DNA of 64,000 nucleotides, taken from the NCBI GenBank assembly GCA_030524675.1, contig JAUNGE010000012.1, positions 17,104-81,103 on the forward strand, written 5' to 3'. The notes under the pieces were generated by a model. It made no database searches. It saw only the letters and a program-made list of their open reading frames with translations, and was not told the origin of the DNA. The position numbers and the translations under genes were made by a program. The DNA comes from a bacterium. Lineage in GTDB: Bacteria > Bacillota > Clostridia > Lachnospirales > Lachnospiraceae. Position 1 is the first letter of the stretch. The number at the start of each line of letters is the position of its first letter. Positions 9,485 to 20,132 of the stretch are shown here, one piece after another.

Positions 9485-10658
9485 ATGCTGCCTGAAAATT
9501 TTACAAATATTTCGGAAATCACAGACGAGGAAGTTGCTTCTGCCCTGGCGGCTGCGGTCCGCCAGACAAGAAGCTGTCTGCCGCAGTTTTCCGAACAATT
9601 TAAAGACATTTTTTCTCATAATAATTTTTATTCCCCTGCACCGAACACGCAGTGGACAAACGGGTTCTGGACGGGGGAGCTGTGGCTTGCCTATGAGAAT
9701 ACACAGGAAGAATGTTTCAGACATGCTGCATTGAAACAGACATCGAGTTTTTTAGAGCGCATTGAGAAAGGAATTGAGACAGATACGCATGACCTGGGAT
9801 TTCTCTATTCTCTGTCCTGCGTAGCCGGTTATAAACTGACAGGAGATGCGTCTGCCAGAAAAGCAGCTCTTCTGGCTGCGGACAAACTGGCTTCCCGTTT
9901 TCATGAAAAAGGACAGTTTTTGCAGGCATGGGGTTCTATGGATGACAAAAAGAATTACCGCCTTATCATCGATTGTCTGCTGAATCTTCCTCTGCTCTAC
10001 TGGGCAAGTGAGGAGACAGGCGACTCTCATTATGCCAAAATTGCAAAGGCCCATTTGACTACCGCCTTGAAAGTCGTGATACGCCCTGACTATTCCACGT
10101 TTCACACCTATTATTTTGATCCGGAGACAGGTGTGCCGACGCATGGTGTCACACACCAGGGATACTCTGCCGATTCCGCATGGGCGCGCGGGCAGTCCTG
10201 GGGGGGTTTACGGCATTGCTCTCAGCTACCGTTATACCAGAAATCCAGAATATATTGCTTTATTTGAGCAGGTGACGGATTATTTCCTGGAACATCTTCC
10301 AGAAAACCTGATTCCTTACTGGGATTTTGTCTTTTCAGATGGAAGTGAGGAACCGAGAGATTCGTCTGCGTCTGCCATCGCCGTGTGCGGAATGCTGGAG
10401 ATGGCAAATTATCTGCCGCAGGAGAAGGCAGCGTACTATGTCTCGGCTGCAAAACGTATGATGAAAGCTCTGGTGGATTTGTGTGCCGTCAAATCGCCGG
10501 CTGTGTCGAATGGGCAGCTTCTTCATGGTGTTTACGGCAGAAAGACACTGTATAACGACTGCATTGACCATGGGATTGATGAGTGCAACCTGTGGGGAGA
10601 TTATTACTATGTGGAAGCATTGACGCGCCTTTCCAGAGACTGGCATCCATACTGGTAA
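9485..10658 (+). pseudogene. GH88 unsaturated glucuronyl hydrolase, frameshifted at a G7 run
   Basis: Two overlapping frames together encode one GH88 protein of about 390 residues, close to the 379 residues of the intact paralogue at 21533. The ATG at 9485 follows GAAGGA. Conserved blocks are WTNGFWTGELW, HDLGFLYS (catalytic Asp) and IIDCLLNLPLLYW (second Asp). The frame changes inside ARGQSWG, where 10200-10206 is a run of seven G. Six G would restore SWGVYGIALSYRY and read through to the stop at 10658. Both parts otherwise lack stops and stay conserved, so the break is recent, phase-variable, or a sequencing error in a homopolymer. Function if intact: removal of the 4,5-unsaturated uronic acid left by the upstream lyase. 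Confidence 0.88.
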
Positions 10659-10695
10659 AGACAGACTGAAAGACATCAAAGAAAAGGAGGTTTTT

Positions 10696-11322
10696 ATGGG
10701 TACTTTGTTTTCTATCAATAGCCCACTGTGGAATTTTATGGACAAAGTCCTGCATCTGCTGCTCTTGAATCTGCTGTGGTTTGTGTGCTGCATCCCCATT
10801 GTCACCATCGGCGCATCCACCACAGCTCTGTATTCTGTTATGCTGAAATATACCAGAGACCAGGAAGGATATATCATTCGGGAGTTTTTTAGGGCATTTC
10901 GGAAAAATTTTCTTTCCTCCACAGCGGTCTGGTTTCTGATGGCAGCAATCGGCATATTTCTTGGGGCGGATGCCATTGTCTATCTCCGCTCCTATGCCGT
11001 AGGGGTTTTTGATATGATTCTCATGACTGCCTTTTTTTCCGGAGTGCTGATGTATGTGTTCGTGAATCTGTATATTTATGCCCTGATAGCCGCATTTCAA
11101 AATACCATCTTTCATTTCCTGAAAAATGCACTGCTGTTGTCTGTGTGTCATTGGCCTGCGAGCCTTCTGATGATTGTGGGAGGCGTGAGTTTGTTCACAG
11201 TCGGGATGTTGGTATTTCCGCCGCTGCTTTTTGGTGGATTTGCCTTGTTCAGTTATGTCTGCTCGAAATATTTTAATCGGATTTTTTACAGGTTTGCAGA
11301 TGGTTCCCATCTTTCTGAGTGA
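10696..11322 (+). CDS. YesL-family (DUF624) membrane protein
   Basis: 208 residues with four to five predicted transmembrane helices. The N-terminus (FSINSPLWNFMDKVLHLL) and WFVCCIPIVTIGASTTALY are diagnostic of the YesL/DUF624 family. These proteins are found almost only in Firmicutes loci with LplABC-type importers and AraC regulators; their biochemical role is not established. AAAGGAGG precedes the ATG. Last gene of the heparinase operon, 38 bp after the GH88 gene. Confidence 0.9.
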   Translation: MGTLFSINSPLWNFMDKVLHLLLLNLLWFVCCIPIVTIGASTTALYSVMLKYTRDQEGYIIREFFRAFRKNFLSSTAVWFLMAAIGIFLGADAIVYLRSYAVGVFDMILMTAFFSGVLMYVFVNLYIYALIAAFQNTIFHFLKNALLLSVCHWPASLLMIVGGVSLFTVGMLVFPPLLFGGFALFSYVCSKYFNRIFYRFADGSHLSE

Positions 11323-11410
11323 ATAAGGAATAAGAATCGCATATTTTTGTCTGTTTTTTTAATGTAACATATTTTAAAATTGCATATATTTGTCATTATC
11401 ACTAAAATGA

Positions 11411-11439
11411 TTTACATGTAAAATTGTTTTCTGTATAAT
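11411..11439 (+). promoter_or_regulatory. Orphan sigma-A promoter facing the 3' end of a convergent gene
   Basis: TTTACA (11411-11416), 17-nt spacer, TATAAT (11434-11439). No plus-strand gene starts in the next kilobase; the transcript would run antisense into the RpiR gene at 11580-12341. Confidence 0.55.
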
Positions 11440-11508
11440 AATGCCAAAGCAGGTCTCGAGATATATAAGGATATATAGGGGATACATAAGCGGCCCATCC
11501 GTGCATCC

Positions 11509-11549
11509 ATAACCGGCAGTAACCAGTCAGTATCTATAACCGGCAGTAA
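11509..11549. repeat. 14-bp direct repeat ATAACCGGCAGTAA
   Basis: Identical copies at 11509-11522 and 11536-11549 in the spacer between the YesL and RpiR genes. Purpose unknown; the spacing of 27 bp is not that of a helical-phase operator pair. Confidence 0.6.
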
Positions 11550-11579
11550 TTTTCAGCAACGGCTGGCCGCTGTCAGCAG

Positions 11580-12341
11580 TTAAAAGAAAGTGTTGTTAGT
11601 ATTTGGATTTTCCGCATGCATCAGGTACAGTTTCATCGCAAGTGTTTCCAGAATGTACACGACAGGAACCTGTGTGGTGATGTTGGTGTTGTTTGTCATA
11701 ATTTCCGGTACATGGTAAGTAACACTGCAGTCCGACATTTTCGCAAGCGCAGAGCTGGCATTGTTGGTGATGGAGACCAGAAGACTTCCCCGCGATTTCA
11801 TCTGATTGGCGAGGTAAATCGTCTGCTGTGTCGCGCCAGATTCTGAGAGTGCGATGGTGATGGTGTCCTCGGTCAAATCCTGCAGAATCGGCAGAAACGG
11901 GTCTTCCACATACAGGCTGAAATGCCCTACATTGGAGAAATAGCGGGCGCCGTATTTGCCGAGAATGCCGGAAGAACCAATGCCGATAAAGATTGTGCGC
12001 CTGGAGTCTTTTATGAGCTGAAATGCTTCTTCGATACTGTCCTGAAAATCTTTGGAATCAATGCGGGAGACAAATCCTTTAAAGGTAGTTTCCACAGAAT
12101 TTCCAGAGTCAAACGTCTGTGTATTCAGGTAATCTTTATAACGCAGTTTAAAGTGGCTGTATCCTTCACAGCCGACTTTCTTACAGAAGCGCAGGACGGT
12201 TGCTGTGGAGACATGTGCTTCATCTGCCAGCTCTTTGATTGTCATATGAGAAATGCGGTCTTTATTTTTGATGATACAGTTGTAGATGGAAAGTTCCAAT
12301 TCATTGAAACTTGCCAGAAGTTCATGTGTAAACATAGTCAT
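11580..12341 (-). CDS. MurR/RpiR-family transcriptional regulator (copy 1)
   Basis: 253 residues. The N-terminal RpiR helix-turn-helix (about 1-77) includes MTIKELADEAHVSTATVLRF. The C-terminal SIS sugar-phosphate domain (about 110-240) has the phosphosugar loop IFIGIGSSGILGKYGARYF and ALSESGATQQTI. Such proteins sense phosphosugars and usually control the adjoining sugar operon. It is divergent from a second RpiR gene and has an intergenic gap of 203 bp to it, so the two could share operators. Which operon it controls is not visible. Confidence 0.93.
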   Translation of the reverse strand: MTMFTHELLASFNELELSIYNCIIKNKDRISHMTIKELADEAHVSTATVLRFCKKVGCEGYSHFKLRYKDYLNTQTFDSGNSVETTFKGFVSRIDSKDFQDSIEEAFQLIKDSRRTIFIGIGSSGILGKYGARYFSNVGHFSLYVEDPFLPILQDLTEDTITIALSESGATQQTIYLANQMKSRGSLLVSITNNASSALAKMSDCSVTYHVPEIMTNNTNITTQVPVVYILETLAMKLYLMHAENPNTNNTFF

Positions 12342-12544
12342 CCCACCTAAGAAAAATTATGAGGAAATTATAGCATATTTTTCGGCGGTTTTACAATAGG
12401 CAGCCGCGCGAAAATACGCCAAAAACGTCATTTCTGGGAAAAACGGTATTTCTGAGTGAGATAAAATCTAAAGGAGCATGAGACAGAAAAAAGATACAAA
12501 GCAGAAAGAAATATGAGACAGAAAGATATTGTGAGGACAGAAAG

Positions 12545-13315
12545 ATGAATTTATTCCGACACGAACAGATATGCAGAATGAATGAGAGTGAGCTCGCTGT
12601 GTACAATTATGTTTCCGCGCATCTGAGAGAAGTGGAAAAGATGAATATACGAGAATTGTCGGCGGCAGTTGGAGTGTCCACCACAACCATTCTGCGTTTC
12701 TGCAGCAGAATCGGGTGTAACGGATATACAGAATTTAAGTACAATGTTCACAGAATGCTGGAGGAGCAGAAGGAGACGAAAGCATATTTTCCGTCTGAGA
12801 TTCCTGCAATCCAGTATCTGGAAAATGCAAGGAATAATCAGGAATTGGTTTGGCAGATGGAAGTGGCAGTGGAGCTGTGCATGAAGGCAAGGCAGGTACT
12901 GTTTATAGGAATCGGTACGAGCGGGAGCCTGGGAGAGTATGGGGCGCGTTTTTTTGCCGGAGTCGGCGTCCCCGCGTTTGCCATCACAGACCCGTATTAT
13001 CCGACCCCGATACAGGAAATGGAAAATACCACAGTGATTGCACTGTCCGTTTCAGGTGAGACGCCAGCGGTGATTTATCTGATTGACGGGTATAAGAAAA
13101 AGCGCGCGAAAGTCATCAGTATCACGAATACAAACCAGTGTACACTTGCAAAAATGTCAGATATCAACTTCTCCTACTATATGCCCGTCAGCTATGCATG
13201 GCAGAATGCAAAAGAGGCAAATCTGACGACACAGATACCTGTAGTGTATCTGCTGGAAATGCTGATGCGGAAAATTCACATGAAATATGATGAGAACGAC
13301 GATAAAGTAGAATGA
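12545..13315 (+). CDS. MurR/RpiR-family transcriptional regulator (copy 2)
   Basis: 256 residues with the same layout as the divergent neighbour: helix-turn-helix with MNIRELSAAVGVSTTTILRF and an SIS domain with LFIGIGTSGSLGEYGARFF and ALSVSGETPAVIYLI. The two are clearly paralogues, so the pair probably arose by duplication. It lies 250 bp before the GH1/cellobiose-family PTS operon on the same strand and is the best candidate for its regulator, with a 6-phospho-glucoside as effector (inferred). Confidence 0.93.
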   Translation: MNLFRHEQICRMNESELAVYNYVSAHLREVEKMNIRELSAAVGVSTTTILRFCSRIGCNGYTEFKYNVHRMLEEQKETKAYFPSEIPAIQYLENARNNQELVWQMEVAVELCMKARQVLFIGIGTSGSLGEYGARFFAGVGVPAFAITDPYYPTPIQEMENTTVIALSVSGETPAVIYLIDGYKKKRAKVISITNTNQCTLAKMSDINFSYYMPVSYAWQNAKEANLTTQIPVVYLLEMLMRKIHMKYDENDDKVE

Positions 13316-13444
13316 GAAAGACGATACAAAACAAGATTGATAAAAAATAGATAAAAAAGCAGATAAGAAAACTATTTTCTTGTCTGTTTTTTTGATGTAA
13401 CAAATATCATATGATTAAAAAATTATCAAAAGTGTGCAAAATAA

Positions 13445-13473
13445 TTGAAATTTTTCTGGAATTGTGGTGTAAT
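13445..13473 (+). promoter_or_regulatory. Promoter of the GH1 / PTS operon
   Basis: TTGAAA (13445-13450), 17-nt spacer, TGTAAT (13468-13473). Start of transcription is expected near 13480, directly at the palindrome described next. Confidence 0.6.
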
Positions 13474-13483
13474 GTAGCCATGA

Positions 13484-15001
<1,518 letters not shown>

Positions 15002-15121
15002 ACAGATAAAAGTATAAAACTGCAGGAAAACAGAACTGTGGAATATCCAGGCTGATACATGCCGGATGTACATAGAAGCAGCAAACTGCAGAGAAAAAAG
15101 GAAAATAGAGGAGGATAAAAA

Positions 15122-15430
15122 ATGGTTATTCGTTTATTTTGTGCAGCAGGTATGTCCACAAGCTTATTAGTTGCTAAGATGCAGGAAGCAGCAAAGGAAA
15201 AAGGAAAAGATGCAGAGATTGCAGCATTCCCGATCAGCGAGCTGGAGCGCATGATTGATGGTACAGACGTTGCTCTGCTGGGACCGCAGGTAGGATTTCA
15301 GTTGGCAAAGGCAAAATCTATCTGTGAGCCGAAGGGTGTTCCGGTAGATATCATCCCGATGTCTGACTATGGTATGTGCAATGGTATGAACGTACTGAAA
15401 TTTGCTTACAAACTGGCAAAGAATAAATAA
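15122..15430 (+). CDS. PTS lactose/cellobiose-family IIB component
   Basis: 102 residues, a stand-alone IIB of the usual size. The phosphocysteine Cys7 stands in LFCAAGMSTSLLV, the P-loop-like motif of the family. It takes phosphate from IIA and passes it to the sugar during transport through IIC. AGAGGAGG precedes the ATG. Second gene of the GH1 operon. Confidence 0.94.
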   Translation: MVIRLFCAAGMSTSLLVAKMQEAAKEKGKDAEIAAFPISELERMIDGTDVALLGPQVGFQLAKAKSICEPKGVPVDIIPMSDYGMCNGMNVLKFAYKLAKNK

Positions 15431-15610
15431 GAACAGGCCAGATAAAAACAGGTAAAACAGCTGATATTTGCAGTGCACCCCATGCGGCGCCCGCTGTGTG
15501 AGTCAAGGTCATCAAACACTGTATTCAAAGTCATTCCCCTTTTTAAATTTGATGATTTTGACGTGCACTGCTTATAAATACGAAAAAAGGTTGATTAATA
15601 GGAGAAAAAT

Positions 15611-16924
15611 ATGGGAAAGTATATCAATGATAAAATTATTCCAAAGATCATGGCCTTTATCAACACCAAGGCAATTCAGGCTCTGAAAGATGGTATGGTA
15701 TATTCCATGCCGCTCTTAATCGTAGGATCTATCTTTTTGATTCTGGCAAACTTCCCGATTGCAGCTGTGTCAAATGCACTGGCAGCATGCGGAATCACAG
15801 ATATTTTGAATCAGGCATATGGTGCGACATTCAACATCAGTGCCATGATTGCTGTTATCGGTATTGCTTACAACTATGTAAAATCTGAAGGTTTTGAACC
15901 GCTGAGCGGCGGAATCACAGCCCTCGCAATCTTCTTACTGCTGCAGCCGGCAACAGTTGAAACAGCAGGCGGCGAGGTAGTCGGAAACGTTATCAACAAG
16001 ACATGGACAGCTGGTCAGGGTATGATCGGTGCTATCATCATCGGTCTGGTTGTTGGTTTCTGCTACTCCTGGTTCTTAAAGAAAGACATCCGCATCAAGA
16101 TGCCGGCAGGTGTTCCGGCGGGTGTTGCCAACGCGTTCTCCGCATTGATTCCGGCAGGTGCAATCGTTTTAGGTGCAACCGTTCTTCACGGCGTGTTCTC
16201 TCTGGGACTGCACACAACCGTAATGGAAGCGATTTACAAAGTAATTCAGACACCTCTTCAGGGTATGACAGACTCTCTGGGCGGCGCAATCCTGATGTGC
16301 TTTGCAGGTCCGTTCCTGTGGATGTTCGGTGTACATGGTTCCACCATTGTGGGCGGTATCATGAGCGGTCTTCTTCAGGCAAACTCTCTGGCAAACCAGG
16401 CAATCATCGACAGCGGTTTGGAGCTGACAATCGCAAATGGCGGACATATCGTTACACAGCAGTTTTATGACCAGTACATCAACGTAACAGGTGCCGGTCT
16501 TACCATTGGTCTGGTTATTTACATGGTAGCATTTGCAAAATCCAAACAGTTAAAGACTCTGGGACGTCTGGAGGCAGTTCCGGCAATCTTCAATATCAAC
16601 GAGCCGATTCTTTTCGGTATTCCGGTAGTTATGAACCCGATGTTAGCTGTTCCGTTTATTGCAATGCCAGTTATTGCTTGTATTATTCAGTATGCGGCTC
16701 TGGCAACAGGCATCTGCCCGCTGTACAGCGCAATTCAGGTTCCGTGGACCTGCCCGCCGATTATCTCCGGTTTCCTGATTGGAGGATGGAGAAGTGCACT
16801 GCTTCAGATTGTAATCTTTATTGTTTCCTTCTTTGTGTATCTGCCATTTATCAGCAGGGTAGATAAGATGAACTTGGAGGCAGAGGCGAAAGCAGCAGAA
16901 GCTGATGACGATGAGGACTGGTAA
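15611..16924 (+). CDS. PTS lactose/cellobiose-family IIC permease
   Basis: 437 residues with about ten transmembrane helices. The N-terminus (INDKIIPKIMAFINTKAIQAL) and the substrate segment AIFNINEPILFGIPVVMNP are typical of CelB-type IIC proteins. The acidic tail EAKAAEADDDEDW is cytoplasmic. It forms the sugar channel of the system with the IIB gene upstream and the IIA gene downstream. The 180-bp spacer before it holds no recognisable gene. Confidence 0.94.
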   Translation: MGKYINDKIIPKIMAFINTKAIQALKDGMVYSMPLLIVGSIFLILANFPIAAVSNALAACGITDILNQAYGATFNISAMIAVIGIAYNYVKSEGFEPLSGGITALAIFLLLQPATVETAGGEVVGNVINKTWTAGQGMIGAIIIGLVVGFCYSWFLKKDIRIKMPAGVPAGVANAFSALIPAGAIVLGATVLHGVFSLGLHTTVMEAIYKVIQTPLQGMTDSLGGAILMCFAGPFLWMFGVHGSTIVGGIMSGLLQANSLANQAIIDSGLELTIANGGHIVTQQFYDQYINVTGAGLTIGLVIYMVAFAKSKQLKTLGRLEAVPAIFNINEPILFGIPVVMNPMLAVPFIAMPVIACIIQYAALATGICPLYSAIQVPWTCPPIISGFLIGGWRSALLQIVIFIVSFFVYLPFISRVDKMNLEAEAKAAEADDDEDW

Positions 16925-16940
16925 AATCAGTAAAAAGACA

Positions 16941-16980
16941 CGGAAAGATACGAAAAGATACAAAAAGATACGAAAAAACA
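16941..16980. repeat. Tandem 10-bp repeat, four imperfect units
   Basis: Four decamers in a row: CGGAAAGATA, CGAAAAGATA, CAAAAAGATA, CGAAAAAACA. They fill part of the IIC-IIA spacer. Confidence 0.75.
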
Positions 16981-17050
16981 TGAAAAATTACTGTCAGGAA
17001 TCGTGAAAGACAGTAAAAACGTAACCCAGGGAAAGGAAAGGTAAAAATAG

Positions 17051-17374
17051 ATGAGCGAAGAGTTAGTAATGGAGTGTTTCCAGCTGATTACATATGTGGG
17101 AACTGCACGTTCCTGTTTTATCAATGCAATTCAGAGTGCAAAAGCTGGTAATTTTGAGGAAGCAGCAGAACTGATTAAGCAGGGAGACGAGGCATTTGTA
17201 CAGGGTCACACCGGTCATGCAGGACTTTTGGCAAAAGAGGCAAACGGCGAGCTGGGAAATGTAGGCTTGATTCTGATTCATGCAGAGGACCAGCTAATGA
17301 GCGCAGAGAGCTTCCGTATCATCGCAGAAGAGATGATTGATATTTATAAGAAAATGGCTGAAGATAAGCAGTAA
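17051..17374 (+). CDS. PTS lactose/cellobiose-family IIA component
   Basis: 107 residues, all-helical. The phospho-accepting histidine lies in QGHTGHAGLLAKEANGE. Receives phosphate from HPr and hands it to the IIB encoded two genes upstream. GGAAAGG precedes the ATG. Last gene of the GH1-IIB-IIC-IIA operon; a terminator follows at 17533. Confidence 0.93.
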   Translation: MSEELVMECFQLITYVGTARSCFINAIQSAKAGNFEEAAELIKQGDEAFVQGHTGHAGLLAKEANGELGNVGLILIHAEDQLMSAESFRIIAEEMIDIYKKMAEDKQ

Positions 17375-17532
17375 GCAACGGCAGTAAGTGGTAAAATATT
17401 TTTGTAATCCTCCACAGGCTGATTCTGGCAGAGGAGTTCCCACGTTTCCTGCCAGAAAGGCCTATGGCGGCCTTTGGCCTGCAAAGGCAAAAAATGAATG
17501 GAACGGAAAGAAAAAAATAAGTAAAATATAGG

Positions 17533-17583
17533 AAAAGAAAAAGGGCTGTTTCTGGAAATATTGGGAATAGCTCTTTTTCTTTA
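17533..17583 (+). terminator. Rho-independent terminator of the GH1/PTS operon
   Basis: Arms AGAAAAAGGGCTGTT and AATAGCTCTTTTTCT pair with two G-U wobbles around a 15-nt loop and are followed by T-rich sequence. Confidence 0.8.
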
Positions 17584-17778
17584 AAAAGAAGGACGACGGC
17601 ACAGGCACCGCCATGTATGAAAGGTCTCTATTTTGTTAAGAATGAACACAAAAGAGAATGAGAAATCTGTGAAGGATATCCCAGGTAAAGGAGATTTCCT
17701 GTAGTTTTTCGAAAAAACAGTGAAAAAATGGTTGATTTCCTGCCGAGTTTGTGTTAATTTAAATCCAGTTTATGAGAT

Positions 17779-17807
17779 AGTATGTTACTTTTCGGGAGGC
17801 ATTAACT
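17779..17807 (+). promoter_or_regulatory. RAT antiterminator site in the IICBA leader
   Basis: The segment holds GTTACT, TTCG and AGGCAT in the order found in ribonucleic antiterminator (RAT) targets of LicT/SacT/GlcT proteins, with outer AGT/ACT pairing. Its 3' half overlaps the 5' arm of the terminator at 17803-17849, as needed for mutually exclusive folding. The cognate protein is probably the antiterminator encoded at 20373. Part of a 555-bp gene-free stretch. Confidence 0.65.
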
Positions 17808-17849
17808 ATGCATAGATAGTGGCATATCTATGTGTGTTAGTGTCTTTTT
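17803..17849 (+). terminator. Leader terminator before the PTS IICBA gene
   Basis: A twelve-pair stem with three G-U wobbles is formed by TATGCATAGATA and TATCTATGTGTG around a 6-nt GTGGCA loop. TCTTTTTG follows shortly after. It overlaps the RAT site, so read-through depends on the antiterminator protein. Confidence 0.68.
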
Positions 17850-17929
17850 GCGTTCATGGAGGAGTCACCTGACACACAGATATCTCCATTAAAAAGCTGG
17901 GATATGCAGCACAGAAAGGAGAAAAAAAG

Positions 17930-20122
17930 ATGAAAGACAAAGTGTTTGGTGTATTGCAGCGTGTAGGGCGCTCTTTTATGCTTCCGATTGCAATTCTTCC
18001 AGTGGCAGGACTTCTTCTGGGAATCGGAGGGTCCTTCACAAATGAAACTATGCTGCAGGCGTATGGTTTGAGCGGTATTCTTGGAGCAGGTACTGTGTTC
18101 AATGCGATTTTCCAGGTTATGAGTGCGGCTGGAAATATCGTATTTGAAAATCTGCCGATTATTTTCGCTATGGGTGTAGCGATTGGTATGGCGAAAAAGG
18201 AGAAAGAGGTGGCGGCATTGTCTGCGGCGATTGCCTTCTTTATCATGCACGCATCCATCGGCGCCATGATTCATATCAATGGCGGAACTGAGGCGATGTT
18301 AAATGGTGCGACGGCATCTGTGTGCGGTATCACATCTCTGCAGATGGGTGTGTTTGGCGGTATTATTGTAGGGCTTGGTGTAGCTGCTCTGCACAATCGC
18401 TTCTATAAGATTGTGCTTCCGCAGGTGTTGTCCTTCTTCGGCGGAACCAGATTTGTGCCGATTATCAGTTCTCTGGTGTACACAGCGGTTGGTATTCTGA
18501 TGTTCTTTATCTGGCCGGTGATTCAGAGCGGCATTTATGCAGTGGGAAATGTTGTATTGAGCTCCGGCTATGTGGGAACCTGGGTGTATGGTTTGATGGA
18601 GAGACTTCTGATTCCATTCGGTCTGCATCATGTATTTTATCTTCCGTTCTGGCAGACTGCTGTCGGCGGAACCCTGGAAGTGAATGGACAGCTCATCGAG
18701 GGTGCACAGAATATCTTCTTTGCACAGCTCGCAGACCCGACAGTGGAGCGCTTTGCCGTATCTGCGACGAGATTTATGTCTGGAAAGTTCCCGTTGATGA
18801 TTTTTGGCCTTCCAGGTGCAGCTTTGGCAATGTACAAGACAGCAAAACCGGAGAAGAAGGAAGCTGTGGCAGGTCTTCTGCTGTCCGCAGCCCTCACATC
18901 CATGCTGACTGGTATCACAGAGCCTCTGGAATTCACATTCCTGTTTGTGGCACCGCTTCTGTACGGAATCCACTGTGTCATGGCAGGTCTTGCCTACATG
19001 CTGATGCATGTGTTTCACGTCGGTGTCGGAATGACATTTTCCGGCGGATTTATCGATTTGTTCCTGTTTGGTATTTTGCAGGGAAATGCAAAGACAAACT
19101 GGATTTGGGTTGTGATTGTAGGTATTGGTTACTTTATTGTGTATTATTTCCTGTTCAGCTTCCTGATTAAAAAACTGGATTTAAAGACGCCGGGACGCGA
19201 CGACAGCGAGGAAGTGAAGCTGTACCGCAGAAGCGATGTGGATGCGAGAAAGAAGGCGCAGGCAGGAAACGGCGGAAATGGAGCGGACGAGGCGCTTTCT
19301 GAGGAAGATGCACTGTCCAGAAGCATCTGCCAGGGCCTTGGCGGAAAGAAAAATATTTCGGATGTGGACTGCTGTGCGACAAGACTTCGCTGTACCGTAT
19401 TTGACGCGGCGCTGGTGGATGACGCGGCGTTGAAGGCAACCGGAGCTTCCGGTGTGGTGCACAAAGGAAATGGCGTGCAGGTAATCTACGGACCGCGCGT
19501 GACCGTCATTAAGTCCAATCTGGAGGATTATCTGGAGACGGCACCGAATGAATTGTATCAGCCGAATCAGGCAGGAGATGCCGACGGGCAGGAGACGTTC
19601 GCGCAGGCAGCAGCATCTGGTGCGGCAGGTGAAACTGCCAAAGAGGAGAAAAAACCGATAAAATCCATCGTTATCTCCAGCCCAATCACAGGAACGGCGG
19701 CTGATTTGTCAACAGCGCCGGATGAAGGATTTGCGAGCAGAATGATTGGAGACGGTGCTGTGGTTCTGCCGGAAGACTCCATAGTGCGTGCTCCGGAGGA
19801 TGGAGATGTTGTGTTTGTTTTTGACACAAAACATGCAGTCGGATTTATCACTGATTCAGGCGTCAGCATGTTGATTCATATCGGAATTGATACCGTGAAA
19901 CTGAACGGAGAGGGTTTTGAGGTCTTTGTGGAGAACGGGCAGAAAGTAAAGAAAGGCGACCCGCTGATTAAGCTGGATTTGGAGTATATCAGAAACAATG
20001 CCCCATCACTGGTATCTCCGATTCTCTGCACAGAACTGACAGGAAATCAGAAGATTCGTCTGCTGAAGGAAGGAAAAATTGAGGCAGGCGAAGCGCTCTT
20101 TGCAGTGGATTGTTATGAGTAA
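17930..20122 (+). CDS. PTS glucose-family IICBA protein
   Basis: 730 residues in one chain. IIC (about 1-410, ten or so helices) contains GITEPLEFTFLFVAPLLYGIH. IIB (about 450-535) has the phosphocysteine Cys482 in DCCATRLR. IIA (about 590-725) has the catalytic His650 in MLIHIGIDTV and a helper histidine in TKHAVGF. The architecture equals B. subtilis PtsG, which imports glucose; the substrate here could also be another hexose, N-acetylglucosamine or an alpha-glucoside, because GLHHVFYLPFWQTAVGG is shared across the family. Control is by leader antitermination (RAT/terminator at 17779-17849) through the gene that follows. Confidence 0.92.
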   Translation: MKDKVFGVLQRVGRSFMLPIAILPVAGLLLGIGGSFTNETMLQAYGLSGILGAGTVFNAIFQVMSAAGNIVFENLPIIFAMGVAIGMAKKEKEVAALSAAIAFFIMHASIGAMIHINGGTEAMLNGATASVCGITSLQMGVFGGIIVGLGVAALHNRFYKIVLPQVLSFFGGTRFVPIISSLVYTAVGILMFFIWPVIQSGIYAVGNVVLSSGYVGTWVYGLMERLLIPFGLHHVFYLPFWQTAVGGTLEVNGQLIEGAQNIFFAQLADPTVERFAVSATRFMSGKFPLMIFGLPGAALAMYKTAKPEKKEAVAGLLLSAALTSMLTGITEPLEFTFLFVAPLLYGIHCVMAGLAYMLMHVFHVGVGMTFSGGFIDLFLFGILQGNAKTNWIWVVIVGIGYFIVYYFLFSFLIKKLDLKTPGRDDSEEVKLYRRSDVDARKKAQAGNGGNGADEALSEEDALSRSICQGLGGKKNISDVDCCATRLRCTVFDAALVDDAALKATGASGVVHKGNGVQVIYGPRVTVIKSNLEDYLETAPNELYQPNQAGDADGQETFAQAAASGAAGETAKEEKKPIKSIVISSPITGTAADLSTAPDEGFASRMIGDGAVVLPEDSIVRAPEDGDVVFVFDTKHAVGFITDSGVSMLIHIGIDTVKLNGEGFEVFVENGQKVKKGDPLIKLDLEYIRNNAPSLVSPILCTELTGNQKIRLLKEGKIEAGEALFAVDCYE

Positions 20123-20132
20123 GGAGATGGAG

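Noticed and set aside
10195..10210. Programmed ribosomal frameshift at the G7 run
   Set aside because: No slippery heptamer of known type with a downstream structure was found, and the intact paralogue needs no shift; mutation or read error is simpler.
10116..10658. Second independent gene start within the GH88 region
   Set aside because: The N-terminal part of this frame is nonsense before the G7 run; the rest is the C-terminal half of the same GH88 enzyme.
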